64,000 bases of DNA from Deltaproteobacteria bacterium (GTDB lineage: Bacteria; Myxococcota_A; Polyangia; DRWM01; JAAZOP01), in contig JACRCZ010000141.1 of the NCBI GenBank assembly GCA_016218765.1, positions 62,001-126,000 on the forward strand, written 5' to 3'. How positions within the stretch are numbered: the stretch's first letter is position 1; every line of letters begins with the position of its first letter. Shown here in pieces: positions 34,215-43,197 of this stretch. The position numbers and the translations under genes are program-made. Below the pieces are notes generated by a model. It was not told where the DNA came from. It did not search any database and was given only the letters and a program-made list of their open reading frames with translations.

Positions 34215-34244
34215 AGCGTAGCAGGGGGACCGTGGGGGAGTCGA
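34215..34244 (-). promoter_or_regulatory. Promoter of the kinase gene
   Basis: Minus strand: TCGACT (34244-34239), 18-bp spacer, TACGCT (34220-34215). The predicted transcription start falls on or beside the GTG start codon. Confidence 0.45.
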
Positions 34245-34304
34245 GGGCGGCACCGGCGGGGGGGCGGTCCGCCTTCGCCACGGCTTCAGCGGACAAGTCG
34301 GCGG

Positions 34305-35888
34305 CTAGCGCTTGTCGGGACCCCAGTCCGGAAGGTCGTCGTCCGGCTCGGCGGTCACCTCGTCCAGATCGACCGGCTCGACCGGCTGGAATTGCGGACG
34401 ACCCAGCTCGACGGGGTGGACGGGGACGGCGCGCGGCTGGCCGAGAGGCAGGGGGGACACGTCCGGGAACTGCGACGGCCGGCCGGGGGGGACGGTCGGT
34501 CCCGGATCGGCCCCGCCGAAGGCGGGCGCGGGCTCCAGGCCGCTGCCCTCGGACAGCAGCGCGTCCAGGTCCTCCTGCGACGGGCGCGGCCGGCCCGGGT
34601 CTTCGGGCGTGACATGCACGTCCGCCAGGTCCGGCACGTACGGCTCGCCCTCGTCGAGCGGGTCGAGGGCGCCGGGTGTGGAGAATTCGCCGCTCGCTTC
34701 GGCCTCCTCGGCCTCGGCCTCGATCGGCTCGGCCTCGATTGGCTCGGCATCCAACGGCTCCGGCGGCGGCGTCGGGGCGACCCGCGGGGCGACGGAGGCC
34801 GGCCGCGCGTGGAGATCGCTGCCGGGTCCCAGTCCGAGCAGCTCGGCGGCGATGGCGTCGCCGGAAGCGTAGTACGAGTCGGCGCGCGCGGGCGGGATGG
34901 TAGCCGGTCGTGGCGCCCGCGGGGCGCGCGCGGCCTCGGAATCGCCGTCGAGCACGACGGGCACCAGCGGTTCGTCGGCCGGCGCGGGTCGCTCGACGGC
35001 CTTGCGTGCGACGAAGCCGCGGGGCCGTCGCGCGGTCAGGCAGCCCGCGGCCAGGGTCAGGGTGAACTTCCCTTCCGCCCAGTAGCTGTCGATCATCTGG
35101 CGGACGTGCCAGACCAGTCGCTTGTCGTCCTCGGCGAAGGCGCGGCGCCACAGGGACAGCCAGCGGGCCTGGGCCAGCGTCGAGGAGAACAGCTCGCGGG
35201 ACGAGGCGTAGGGCAGTTCGATCTCGGTGCAGTCGACCCGCGCGTCGACGAGGCCTGCCTGTTCGACTTCCGCCGCCCAGTCCTCGGGCGTCGCGAACAT
35301 CGCCTCGAGCGCCGCGATGCGCGGCTCGAGTTTGGAGACCTGGTCGAGCTTGACGGAGACCTCGCGTGCCAGATCGATCAGCTCGGAGAACGTGCCCGCC
35401 AGCGGCGCCGTGAGGACGACCTGTCCTTCGTCGTCGAGGACGCGCGCCATTTCCGCCAGCAGCGAGGCGCGGTCGGCGCGTTCCCACCACGTGAGGTTCG
35501 CGACGACGGTCGCGAAGACCTTCTCGTCGTAGCGCAGACGCGGCAGCGGATCGCTGTTGAAGAACAGCCGGGAGCCGACGAGATCGGCCAGTCGGGCGCG
35601 GGCGAGGTCGAGCAGGAAGCCGCGGTCCTCCTGGGCGACGAGTCGCACGCGCTCGCCGAGCGCGGCCATCAGGTGCTCCGTGCCCCGTCCCGTCGCGCAG
35701 CCGATTTCGAGCGCCATGCCCTTGGGCAGCAGCTCCAGCCGGCGATGGAGCAGTTCCTCGAAGGGCCTGAGCCACTGCTCGTAGACGTCCGTGTCGTACG
35801 CCGCCGCGAGCCATTCGCGGTACTCCGGCGTCGCTTCGTCCTCCGGCGGCGGAGCGGCCGCGCGGGCGGCGGGATCAGCGGTCGCCAT
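34305..35888 (-). CDS. SAM-dependent methyltransferase with long acidic tail
   Basis: 527 residues. The class I methyltransferase domain spans about 25-290, with motif I ALEIGCATGRGTEHL (59-73) and post-I TVVANLTWWERAD. From about residue 310 the sequence is Pro/Glu/Ala-rich and probably disordered, with repeated DAEPIEAEPIEAEA-type units. The tail is unusual for a methyltransferase and may be a binding or regulatory arm. The ATG at 35888 overlaps the HEAT-like gene by 14 bp, third in an operon after the TPR and HEAT-like genes. Substrate unknown. Confidence 0.82.
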   Translation of the reverse strand: MATADPAARAAAPPPEDEATPEYREWLAAAYDTDVYEQWLRPFEELLHRRLELLPKGMALEIGCATGRGTEHLMAALGERVRLVAQEDRGFLLDLARARLADLVGSRLFFNSDPLPRLRYDEKVFATVVANLTWWERADRASLLAEMARVLDDEGQVVLTAPLAGTFSELIDLAREVSVKLDQVSKLEPRIAALEAMFATPEDWAAEVEQAGLVDARVDCTEIELPYASSRELFSSTLAQARWLSLWRRAFAEDDKRLVWHVRQMIDSYWAEGKFTLTLAAGCLTARRPRGFVARKAVERPAPADEPLVPVVLDGDSEAARAPRAPRPATIPPARADSYYASGDAIAAELLGLGPGSDLHARPASVAPRVAPTPPPEPLDAEPIEAEPIEAEAEEAEASGEFSTPGALDPLDEGEPYVPDLADVHVTPEDPGRPRPSQEDLDALLSEGSGLEPAPAFGGADPGPTVPPGRPSQFPDVSPLPLGQPRAVPVHPVELGRPQFQPVEPVDLDEVTAEPDDDLPDWGPDKR

Positions 35889-36615
35889 CGTCGTCCGTCG
35901 CCGTGCCCCCGTCCTCGTCGAGCGCGTCGCGGGCCTGGGCCGCGACCAGGCCGATCGTCACCGGGCCCTCCGGCGTCTCGGCGCCGGGGACGGCGCGCGT
36001 GTCCGCGGCGAAGCGCTGCAGCGTCCGGCGGACCGCGGCGGCGTCCTCCGGACCCGCCAGGTACGGCAGCGCCTCGATCGCCGCGGCGAGCGCCGCGGGC
36101 GCCGTCAGCCGCTCGACCAGCTCGATCGCCAGCCGGCAGATGCCGCGCTCCTCGCGGGCCTCCAGGAGGCCAATCACCGCCTCCCAGAAGGACCCGTCGG
36201 GCTGCGCCCGCACCAGCCGTCCCAGGATCTCCCGCAGCTCCGGCAGCGCCGTCTCGTCGATCGCCTCGGCCGCCTCGACCTGCACCAGCGCGTTGGCGTC
36301 GGCCAGGAAGGGCACCAGGGCCTCGAGGCCCTGGCGGCCGCCGATGCGGCCGGCGAGGCGGACGAGCAGGGCGGTGGACCAGGGGGACGGGGCGTCGAGT
36401 CTCGGGCGGCGTCGCGCCAGCTCGGCCAGGACGGCATCGCGCGCGCCCGGCGCCGCGGCGATCGCGTCGAGCCCGCGCTCGCCCCCGTCGGCGGCGGCGA
36501 CGAGGCGCGCCAGATCGGGAGCCCGTCCGGTGCGCGGCGTCCGCGACGGAGGGCCGCCGCGGCTGGTGCCGGGACGCCGGGAGGTTGCCCTGCTCCGCTG
36601 CGCCGGTCCGGCCAT
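35875..36615 (-). CDS. HEAT-repeat-like protein
   Basis: 246 residues, basic N-terminus of about 35 residues, then helical pairs such as LEALVPFLADANALVQVEAAEAI and LPELREILGRLV that look like HEAT repeats, and an acidic tail. No membrane segment. It lies 5 bp after the TPR gene and overlaps the methyltransferase gene by 14 bp, so the three should be made together. Probably a scaffold; partner unknown. Confidence 0.78.
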   Translation of the reverse strand: MAGPAQRSRATSRRPGTSRGGPPSRTPRTGRAPDLARLVAAADGGERGLDAIAAAPGARDAVLAELARRRPRLDAPSPWSTALLVRLAGRIGGRQGLEALVPFLADANALVQVEAAEAIDETALPELREILGRLVRAQPDGSFWEAVIGLLEAREERGICRLAIELVERLTAPAALAAAIEALPYLAGPEDAAAVRRTLQRFAADTRAVPGAETPEGPVTIGLVAAQARDALDEDGGTATDDDGDR

Positions 36616-36620
36616 GGCGG

Positions 36621-37937
36621 CTAGCCCTTCCCGCCCAGCGCGGCCTCGATCTCGGCGCGCGCGGCGTCGTCCGGAGCCAGGGCCCGCGCGGCGTGCAGCT
36701 CGCGCACGCCGTCGGCCTTCTTGCCGATCTCCTTGAGCAGCTTTCCGGCCAGGAGGTGGTAGCGGTAGCGGCCGCCGAGGTTACGGCCCTGCGCCAGGTG
36801 GCGGTACAGGTCCGCCGCTTCGCTCTTCTCGCCCCGCTCCAGGTGCAGCTCCGCCAGCGCCTCGGCCGTCTCCGGATCGAAGTCGTAGATCCCCAGCGAC
36901 GCCTGGTGGTCGATGACGGCCTTGAAGCAGTCGATCGCCTCGTCCTTGTGCCCCGCGTCGCGATGCGCGTAGCCCAGCTCGCGGAAGACGCGGATGTCGG
37001 GCGTCACCACGCCCATCTTCGCCACCGCGACGTCGAGACGCTTGATCGCCTCGTCGTAGCGCTTTTCCAGGCGGAGGAAGCGCCCGAGATTCAGGTGGCC
37101 GTAGGTCTGCTCCGCCGTCACCTCGGCCGCCTCGACCAGGCACGCCTCGGCGCCCTTGGCGTCGCCCAGCTCCAGCAGCACCGCCGCCAGCTCGCTCTGC
37201 ACCGCCGCGTACAGCTCGTCGGAGGCGTCCTCCGGCTCGCGCTCGAGGTACTCGCGGTACAGGCCCGCGGCCTCCTCCAGCGCCGCCTTCGCCTCGGCCT
37301 TCGCCTCCGCCTCCCCGAGCTCCTTCGCGGGAGTCTCGCGACGACGGGACGCGACGAGTGCCCGGGCCAGCTCGACCCGGATGTACAGCGCCTCCGGGTT
37401 TTCGCGCAGGATGACGCGGAACACGTCCCGCGCCTCGTCCACGCGGCCTTCGTGCAGGCCCAGGAAGGCCTTCTTGAAGATCTCGCCGTAGCCGTACAGC
37501 TCGTCCGCCTGCGCCTCGGACCAACCCCCGGAGAGCGCCAGGAAGACGTCCTCCTCGGTCGGGGTGCCCGTGTCGGGCTGCTCGGCGCGCGCGATGTCCT
37601 CGGTCAGCGAATCGGAGAGCTCCTTGACCTCGGCCTTGATCGGCAGCCCGTCGGCCAGCTCCACCGTCGCCCGGCACAGCTCCGCCGCCGCCTCCAGGTC
37701 GCCGCCGGCACGCAAGCGCCGCACCTGGTCGAGCTGCTTCTTGACCAGCTCCGTCTGGCACTCGCCGATCTTCCTCGTGATCGCGTCGCGTTCGTCCCGC
37801 GGCGCGTCGCGGGAAGCGTCCAGGACCTGCTGCCAGGCGAGCTTGGCCTCGCCCCAGTTCCCGTCCTCCATCGCCGATTCCGCCTGCCGGCGCAGCGCCG
37901 TCGAGTCCTTGCCGAAGAGCTTCTTCAGGAATGCCAT
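36621..37937 (-). CDS. TPR protein, first gene of the methyltransferase operon
   Basis: 438 residues from ATG 37937 (GAGAGGGG upstream), beginning MAFLKKLFGKDSTAL. At least six TPR-like helix pairs: GNWGEAKLAWQQVLDAS, GRVDEARDVFRVILRENP, KRYDEAIKRLDVAV, GHKDEAIDCFKAVIDH, GEKSEAADLYRHLA. Cytoplasmic scaffold. A possible -10, TATACG on the minus strand near 37961-37967, lies upstream. Lead gene of an operon with HEAT-like, methyltransferase and perhaps kinase genes. Confidence 0.85.
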   Translation of the reverse strand: MAFLKKLFGKDSTALRRQAESAMEDGNWGEAKLAWQQVLDASRDAPRDERDAITRKIGECQTELVKKQLDQVRRLRAGGDLEAAAELCRATVELADGLPIKAEVKELSDSLTEDIARAEQPDTGTPTEEDVFLALSGGWSEAQADELYGYGEIFKKAFLGLHEGRVDEARDVFRVILRENPEALYIRVELARALVASRRRETPAKELGEAEAKAEAKAALEEAAGLYREYLEREPEDASDELYAAVQSELAAVLLELGDAKGAEACLVEAAEVTAEQTYGHLNLGRFLRLEKRYDEAIKRLDVAVAKMGVVTPDIRVFRELGYAHRDAGHKDEAIDCFKAVIDHQASLGIYDFDPETAEALAELHLERGEKSEAADLYRHLAQGRNLGGRYRYHLLAGKLLKEIGKKADGVRELHAARALAPDDAARAEIEAALGGKG

Positions 37938-38082
37938 CGTCCCCTCTCTCCCGGCCGCACGTATACCAGAGGTCGGCCTTGCTTCGGTAGGGGTTCGTGG
38001 ATCCACGGCGCGGCCAGGGGCCGCAACCGGAGCGGCGCCCGGCGCGCGCGTTCCGCCGACACGGCGGTTGGAGCCGTACGTG

Positions 38083-38739
38083 TCATTCATACGGATCGGC
38101 GGTCTGCGCCGCAGTCCACAGCTCGCGGAACTTGTCGCGGACGTACGGGTGCAGGTCGGCCGCGGTCTCCGCCGGCAGCCGAGCGGACCGGATGAGATCG
38201 AGAACGTCGGCCAGATCGTGAAGCCGGTGGGGTGCGGTCATCCCCGACGCGAGCTTCAGCTCAAGAAAGCGCGGCAGCGGAAGGAGCGCGAAGCGCTCGC
38301 CCCGGATCGCGGTCGTCGCGGGATCAGGAAACGCGACAGGCTTCGGCCGGCCGTCGCCCGGGAAGCGGCCGGCGCTCAGCACGTCGACCTTCACGTCGTT
38401 CACCAGATCGGTCAGCTTCCCGGTGCCGGCAACCCGCTCGGCATACCCGCGGCCGAGGTACTTGTCCTTGAACCGGGCGAGATCCTCCTCGCGCAGGATC
38501 ACGTCCACGTCCACGGTCGCCCGCCGGTGGCCGTAGGCGTTGAGCGCCAAGGCGCCGATGATCGCGTAGGGGATCCCCTCGGCCTCGAGAATCGCCGTGA
38601 GCCTGAACAGTGCCGCCTGTGCATCCGACTCGCCCATGAAGAACCTCGCGCAATAGGACAGGCCGGCGAGGAACCTCCGTTCGACGTCGGCTCCCACCGC
38701 ACCCGCACCCCACGGCCCGCTTGGCGTGGCCTGCCGCAT
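38083..38739 (-). CDS. Nucleotidyltransferase-fold protein
   Basis: About 218 residues from ATG 38739. The core is IIGALALNAYGHRRAT followed by VDVDVIL, the GG/GA...DxD pattern of minimal nucleotidyltransferases, then KVDVLSAGRFPGD and ELKLASGM. Related to the AbiEii and MNT families. Unlike the pair at 3648-4797 it has no obvious antitoxin partner. No ribosome site; TATCCT (38754-38749) ends nine bases before the ATG. An internal ATG at about 38639 is an alternative start that would remove about 34 residues. Confidence 0.75.
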   Translation of the reverse strand: MRQATPSGPWGAGAVGADVERRFLAGLSYCARFFMGESDAQAALFRLTAILEAEGIPYAIIGALALNAYGHRRATVDVDVILREEDLARFKDKYLGRGYAERVAGTGKLTDLVNDVKVDVLSAGRFPGDGRPKPVAFPDPATTAIRGERFALLPLPRFLELKLASGMTAPHRLHDLADVLDLIRSARLPAETAADLHPYVRDKFRELWTAAQTADPYE

Positions 38740-38774
38740 CGCAGGAACAGGATAATGCGGCCAGGCCGCCGGCG

Positions 38775-40388
38775 CTACCGGGACTTCCCGCCGCGGCTGC
38801 GCCTTGTCGTCGCGACCAGGACCAGCAGGCCCAGCAGCGCGAGACAGGACGACGCGTCCAAACGCGCGCCGGCGCGACAACCGCATCCGCCGGCTTCCTC
38901 CACGGGCGCGGCGGCGTCCCGTGCCGCGTCGCGCCCCGCGTCCGCATCCGTGCCGAGGTCCGGACCGCCCTCCGATGCGTCCCCCCCGTCGGCCTCGCTC
39001 CCCGCATCCTCGTCGCTCGTGCCGTCGCCGCCGTCCACGCCCGGCGTCGATTCGACAAACAGGCGGGGCGCGAGCGCCGGCTCGCCCGCCTCCTTGCTCC
39101 GGTAGTGGGCGCCGTCCAGGTCGCCCGAGACCAGGGCCAGGTTGACGCGGCCCCCCGCCGCGACCAGCGCCGTCACGTCCCAGGCGACCTCCTCGTCCGG
39201 ATCGACCGAGCCCACGGCAGCCGTGCAGGCGACGCCGACCGCCGGCCGCGCGGCCCACGTCATCGTGGTTTCGTCCCAGGCATCGTCGGCCACCGCGCAG
39301 ACGCGCCCGCCGCCGCCCGCGGCGGACGACTCCGGCCGGGTGTGCAGCCGCAGCACCGCGCGGCTGACCGTCCCGGAGACTGCCGGGAAGCGGAGGTACA
39401 CGACGGCGACGGGGCCGCCGGTCTCGTCGGCCTCGATGTTGAGATCGGTCACGTCCGGGAAGACGCCCGCCTCCCAGCTCGCCGCCGTCACGTCCGCCAG
39501 GACGGAGAACTCCCCGCCTCCCGCGTCGCCGTCGGACGGTTCGATCACATCCCCGCCCGCATCGGCGTCCGCGCCCGCGTCCGCTCCGCAAGCCGGAGTG
39601 CGCGAACCGGGTTCGCCCTGGATGAGCACGTCGCGGATCGTGATTCCCAGCGGCATCATCGCTTGGCCCGGATATACGCCGTCGTGGCGGGGCGAACCGA
39701 GACGCACACGGAGCGGCTGCGGGGCCCATTCGCCGGGGTAGGTCACGACGCCCAGCTCGACGCCGTCGCGGTAGAACGCCATGCGCTCTCCGCCCCACGC
39801 CACGGCCATCCGGTACGACGCGGCGGCGTCCCACCCGATGTCGCCGCCGGAGGCGCCGTAGGCCAGGCCGCTGCGGTCGCACTCGGGCGTGCACGCGTCG
39901 TCGTGGTACCAGGGCTCGCCGCGCGGGCAGAACGCCAGCTCGATCTTCATGGCGCCCGGGCGGCTGGTCTCCCCGGTGCCGAAGATGCGCGTGAAGACCT
40001 TGAAGTCGTTGTTGCGGAAGTAGGGACTGTACGGCACCGGCTCGGCCATGCCCGTCGGGGCCTGGTACAGCGTCAGGAGGTCGTGATCCACGCCGGTGAG
40101 GCTCGTCGCCAGCGACAAGCCGGTCACCGTGTACTCGACCCGGCCGCTGGCGAGCGCGTCTCCGATCTCGTACCACACCGCGTCCGCCTCGCCGGTCACC
40201 GTCCAGCCGGCGGCGGAGAATGTGCCGCCCCGCGAGCCGCGACCGGGGGAATCCGGCGCCGTCAGCGGGTCGTTCACGTAGTCGACGGCCCGGACCGCCG
40301 GCGCGGCCAGCGGCGAGACGGCCAGTGCCGCGAGGAGCACGAACCAACGGCGAACGATCCCCCATCGAGCCGATGACCCGTTGTCCAT
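38775..40388 (-). CDS. Secreted protein with DNRLRE-like domain and MYXO-CTERM-type tail
   Basis: 537 residues: Sec signal peptide (about 1-34), a concanavalin-like beta domain (about 35-255), an Asp/Ala linker, a domain of about 150 residues with SVLADVTAASWEAGVFPD and TMTWAARPAVG that matches DNRLRE-type stalk domains, another acidic linker, then GGCGCRAGARLD, a hydrophobic helix and RRSRGGKSR. The GCGC-helix-Arg ending is a MYXO-CTERM sorting signal, normally cut by a CPBP-family myxosortase. No ribosome site; TACAGT (40400-40395) ends six bases before the ATG. Confidence 0.83.
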   Translation of the reverse strand: MDNGSSARWGIVRRWFVLLAALAVSPLAAPAVRAVDYVNDPLTAPDSPGRGSRGGTFSAAGWTVTGEADAVWYEIGDALASGRVEYTVTGLSLATSLTGVDHDLLTLYQAPTGMAEPVPYSPYFRNNDFKVFTRIFGTGETSRPGAMKIELAFCPRGEPWYHDDACTPECDRSGLAYGASGGDIGWDAAASYRMAVAWGGERMAFYRDGVELGVVTYPGEWAPQPLRVRLGSPRHDGVYPGQAMMPLGITIRDVLIQGEPGSRTPACGADAGADADAGGDVIEPSDGDAGGGEFSVLADVTAASWEAGVFPDVTDLNIEADETGGPVAVVYLRFPAVSGTVSRAVLRLHTRPESSAAGGGGRVCAVADDAWDETTMTWAARPAVGVACTAAVGSVDPDEEVAWDVTALVAAGGRVNLALVSGDLDGAHYRSKEAGEPALAPRLFVESTPGVDGGDGTSDEDAGSEADGGDASEGGPDLGTDADAGRDAARDAAAPVEEAGGCGCRAGARLDASSCLALLGLLVLVATTRRSRGGKSR

Positions 40389-40409
40389 GACCGAACTGTA
40401 CCGCAGGTG

Positions 40410-40733
40410 CTACCGTCCGTGCATCACCCGTGCCGTGCCGTCCGGAGCGACGTAGACGGTGCAGTGCTGTCCGGGCGCCGCCGGCGCGTCGTGCTCGAAG
40501 AAGACGACCCAGGTCCCGTCCCCGTCCTGCTCGATCGCGGCGACGTGGTACACGGCCGGATCGTAGCCCTCCAACGCAGCCTGCTGCCGGGCGATGTCGA
40601 GCGCCCGCGCCTGCGCCACCCCCTCGGCCGGCGCGACCTGCGCCGCCGCGGCGCGGGGACACGCCGCGGCGGCCGCGCCCAGCGGCAACGAGGCGAACAA
40701 GGCCGGCAACCACGACGGATGACCGATTCGCAT
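40410..40733 (-). CDS. Small secreted hypothetical protein
   Basis: 107 residues from ATG 40733, preceded by GGAGGTGTGGTC; the GTG six bases earlier is too close to the ribosome site. The signal peptide ends near AAAQVAPA. The mature part (about 75 residues) ends with VVFFEHDAPAAPGQHCTVYV, a beta-rich pattern; no family recognised. Probably periplasmic. Confidence 0.7.
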   Translation of the reverse strand: MRIGHPSWLPALFASLPLGAAAAACPRAAAAQVAPAEGVAQARALDIARQQAALEGYDPAVYHVAAIEQDGDGTWVVFFEHDAPAAPGQHCTVYVAPDGTARVMHGR

Positions 40734-40811
40734 GACCACACCTCCGCTCCGCGGGCGGCAACATACGGACGGATCGGGGATTCGATCCGCGAACGGGATC
40801 CGCCGGGTCGA

Positions 40812-42356
40812 CTACGGGGCGGCATCGGCGCACGGGCGGACGAGGCGGAAGGAATGGACGGGGACCGCGGCGGAGACGTCCAGGACCAGCCGGTTGGCGT
40901 GCGTGCCCGCCGCCACGGTGAACGACCCGGCGGGGTCGGTCGTGGACGAGACGGACTCGAGCCGGCATTCCGGGCCCGTGGGGACGACGAAGATCGACGG
41001 CGCCTCGAGACCGGTCTCCTCCCACGTGACGTCCAGCGTTCCCGTCGCCCGGTCGTAGGTCGTCGAGACCAGCCTGCCCGCCAGGCGGTGGACGTACGGC
41101 CGGCGAAGCGCGGCCGCGCACGGGTAGGGCACGCCGTCGGGATCGCGCAGCCCGTAGCCGCCGGGGCCGCCGCGCGAGAAGTCCCAGGGCGCCATCGAGC
41201 CGCCCAGCGCGAGGGTGCCGTCGATCATGTCCGCGAGGTACGCGGCCGCGTCCCCGGCGTCGTTGGCGATGCCGAACTCGCCCAGGAAGAGCGGCCCGCC
41301 CAGCCGGGCCGCATCGCCGGCCATGTCCCGGAGGTCGGCCGCGACGTCGGACTCGCGCCCGGAGTAGGACCCGGCCGCCACGAACGTCGGGTAGTAGTGC
41401 GGCGCGAATCCCTCGCCCGCCGCGAACGGCGGCAATCGCGTCTGCGGGGAGAAATCGTACGTCACCGCCGGCTCGACGAAGACCCGCTTCGCGGCCGCCG
41501 CGCCGGTGAACGCCGCGGCGAGGTGGGCGTGGAACGCCGGCAGCACCTCGCGCTCGAAGGTCGTCGTGGCGATCGAGCCCTGGAACGGCTCGTTGAACAG
41601 GTCGAAACCGATCACCGCCGGGTGAGCGCCCAGCGCGGCCGCCGCGTGCGCCCACGCGTCGCGGAGCTCGTCCCACAACGTCCGGTCGCTCCACAGCGCG
41701 TCGAAGCACGCCTCGACGTCCTCCGAGAAGTAGTTCATGAACCACGGCTCCATCGGCGTGAAGTCCGCGTAGTGCGCTTCGTCGCAGGCCCAGCGCGGCG
41801 CCCCGGCGAAGCCGAAGCCACGGCCGAAGATGTCCTGGTGCATGTCCAGGACCGCGTCGATGCCGTGCGCCGCCAGCCGGTCGAGCTGCGCCCGCACCGT
41901 TCCGAGGTACGCCTCGTCGAAGACGCCGCGCTCCGGCTCGATCGCCTCCCACAGGACGAGGAAACGCACCAGCGTCACGCCCCACTCCTCGAGCAGCTCC
42001 AGCTCGCCGTCACCCAGGTCGGGCAGGAAATCGGGCGGGCGCTTCGTCTCCTCCCCGAGGTTCACGCCGATGTAGAACACCGCTCGCCCCTCGTCGTCGG
42101 CCAGGGGCGGCGCCGGGACCGGCGGGGTCTCCCCGTCCGTCGCGTCGTCGAACGCTTCGTCCGCGTCTCCGGGCGTGACGGCGTCGTCCCTGACCTCGCC
42201 GTCTCCGGACCTCGTCGCGGCGCCGCCGCAAGCGGTCGCGGCGAAGAGCAGGAGAGCCGGGAGGACCGGAAGCGGCGGTCGGCGGCCGGCGGTCGGCGGC
42301 GGGGGAAGACCGGCGACGTTCCGGCCACCGCCAGGCGGGAGCGGCGTGCGCCTCAT
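40812..42356 (-). CDS. Lipoprotein glycoside hydrolase, GH5 endoglycoceramidase-like
   Basis: 514 residues: N-terminal Pro/Arg-rich stretch, signal helix with a cysteine at 43 (AATAC), acidic linker to about 90, then a (beta/alpha)8 GH5 domain. DMHQD (171-175) is typical of endoglycoceramidase-like GH5. The acid/base is E256 in FDLFNEPFQG and the nucleophile E360 in LFLGEFGIA. A C-terminal beta-sandwich follows (about 425-514). Probably cleaves a beta-glycoside outside the cell. The ATG overlaps the TGA of the Fe-S gene as ATGA. A heptamer repeat encodes residues about 19-28. Confidence 0.9.
   Translation of the reverse strand: MRRTPLPPGGGRNVAGLPPPPTAGRRPPLPVLPALLLFAATACGGAATRSGDGEVRDDAVTPGDADEAFDDATDGETPPVPAPPLADDEGRAVFYIGVNLGEETKRPPDFLPDLGDGELELLEEWGVTLVRFLVLWEAIEPERGVFDEAYLGTVRAQLDRLAAHGIDAVLDMHQDIFGRGFGFAGAPRWACDEAHYADFTPMEPWFMNYFSEDVEACFDALWSDRTLWDELRDAWAHAAAALGAHPAVIGFDLFNEPFQGSIATTTFEREVLPAFHAHLAAAFTGAAAAKRVFVEPAVTYDFSPQTRLPPFAAGEGFAPHYYPTFVAAGSYSGRESDVAADLRDMAGDAARLGGPLFLGEFGIANDAGDAAAYLADMIDGTLALGGSMAPWDFSRGGPGGYGLRDPDGVPYPCAAALRRPYVHRLAGRLVSTTYDRATGTLDVTWEETGLEAPSIFVVPTGPECRLESVSSTTDPAGSFTVAAGTHANRLVLDVSAAVPVHSFRLVRPCADAAP
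42274..42301. repeat. Four-unit 7-bp repeat in the GH5 gene
   Basis: GGCGGTC, GGCGGCC, GGCGGTC, GGCGGCG on the plus strand. It encodes part of the Pro/Arg stretch ahead of the signal helix of the glycosidase. Confidence 0.6.
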
Positions 42357-42928
42357 GGCCGGCGGGCCGCTCGACCCGCGTCGCGTGTCCTCGGCACCAT
42401 CGAGACGCACTCCGTCGGGCAGACCGGCACGCACAGACCGCAGCCGTAGCACTTGCCGTTCGCGATCTTCAGCTTGCCGTCGCGCATCGTCTTCGCCCCG
42501 AAGTGGCAGACCTCCGCGCAGGCGCCGCAGTCGGTGCACTCGGCCAGGACCGTGCGCTCGACGAGCTTCCCTTTCGCGCACGGCTCGGACGGATCGAGGA
42601 AGTAGCCGCAGCAGTCGTCGCAGCAGAAGCAGACGCCGACCGTGCGGTCGAAGTCCGTCTCGTCCCGGAACGGGCGCGGCACGAGCTGCCGTTCGAGCGC
42701 GTGCGCCCGCGCGGCGTCGACGAACGCGCGGGAGACCTTGCGCATCGCGATGGCGCCCGGGTACTCGGGGATGAAGTACAGGCAGAGGTCGTGGCGCGAG
42801 TGCCGGCACGTCCCCTTCGCCTCGCGGCAGCCGCAGCGCGCGATCCAGAACTTGTCCTCCCCGGCGATCAGCTCGCGGGCCTCGTCGTGGGTGCAGACGC
42901 GGTGCAAGGGCGGCGGTTGCCTGGCCAT
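42353..42928 (-). CDS. Dicluster 4Fe-4S ferredoxin-like protein
   Basis: 191 residues from ATG 42928 (GGGAGCC upstream). Two CX2CX2CX3C clusters at the C-terminus: C131, C134, C137, C141 and C160, C163, C166, C170. Two more Cys groups lie upstream, CGCREAKGTC (32-41) and CFCCDDCC (100-107), which recur in a family of uncharacterised Fe-S proteins. Probably an electron carrier or metalloregulator in the cytoplasm. It is translated with the glycosidase gene through a 4-bp overlap, a surprising pairing. Confidence 0.85.
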   Translation of the reverse strand: MARQPPPLHRVCTHDEARELIAGEDKFWIARCGCREAKGTCRHSRHDLCLYFIPEYPGAIAMRKVSRAFVDAARAHALERQLVPRPFRDETDFDRTVGVCFCCDDCCGYFLDPSEPCAKGKLVERTVLAECTDCGACAEVCHFGAKTMRDGKLKIANGKCYGCGLCVPVCPTECVSMVPRTRDAGRAARRP

Positions 42929-43086
42929 GGACGGCTCCCTGCCCCGGCCGGCGGCCGGCGCGCCGTCGCGCCTGCTCGCCTCCCGGCGGCTTCCCGACCG
43001 GCAAGGTTCCTCCGGGCCCGTCCACCGGTCAAGCCCGATCCGGCGGCGTCGCCCGCGGGACACCGCCTCCGCGGGGCACCCCTTCC

Positions 43087-43115
43087 TTGACGCCGCACGC
43101 CCGCCGGGGCACGAT
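43087..43115 (+). promoter_or_regulatory. Promoter of the zinc-ribbon membrane protein gene
   Basis: TTGACG (43087-43092), 17-bp spacer, CACGAT (43110-43115). Transcription from about 43122 gives a leader of about 75 bases that carries the hairpin at 43164-43183. Confidence 0.45.
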
Positions 43116-43163
43116 GAAGGCTGCAAACCGACGATTCGTCGGTCGGTCGTTCGTCGCCGAGGA

Positions 43164-43183
43164 CGGCGCCCCCCGGGGCGCCG
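43164..43183 (+). promoter_or_regulatory. Leader hairpin next to ribosome site
   Basis: CGGCGCCCC-CC-GGGGCGCCG, a 9-bp GC stem directly followed by GGGGAGGG and the ATG at 43198. It could hide the ribosome site. A related 20-bp palindrome is at 57914-57933. Confidence 0.5.
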
Positions 43184-43197
43184 GGGGAGGGATCACG

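Noticed and set aside
38083-41985. Open frame of 1300 codons on the minus strand
   Set aside because: Only its last 218 codons (nucleotidyltransferase) are real; the rest reads the MYXO-CTERM and GH5 genes in a wrong frame.
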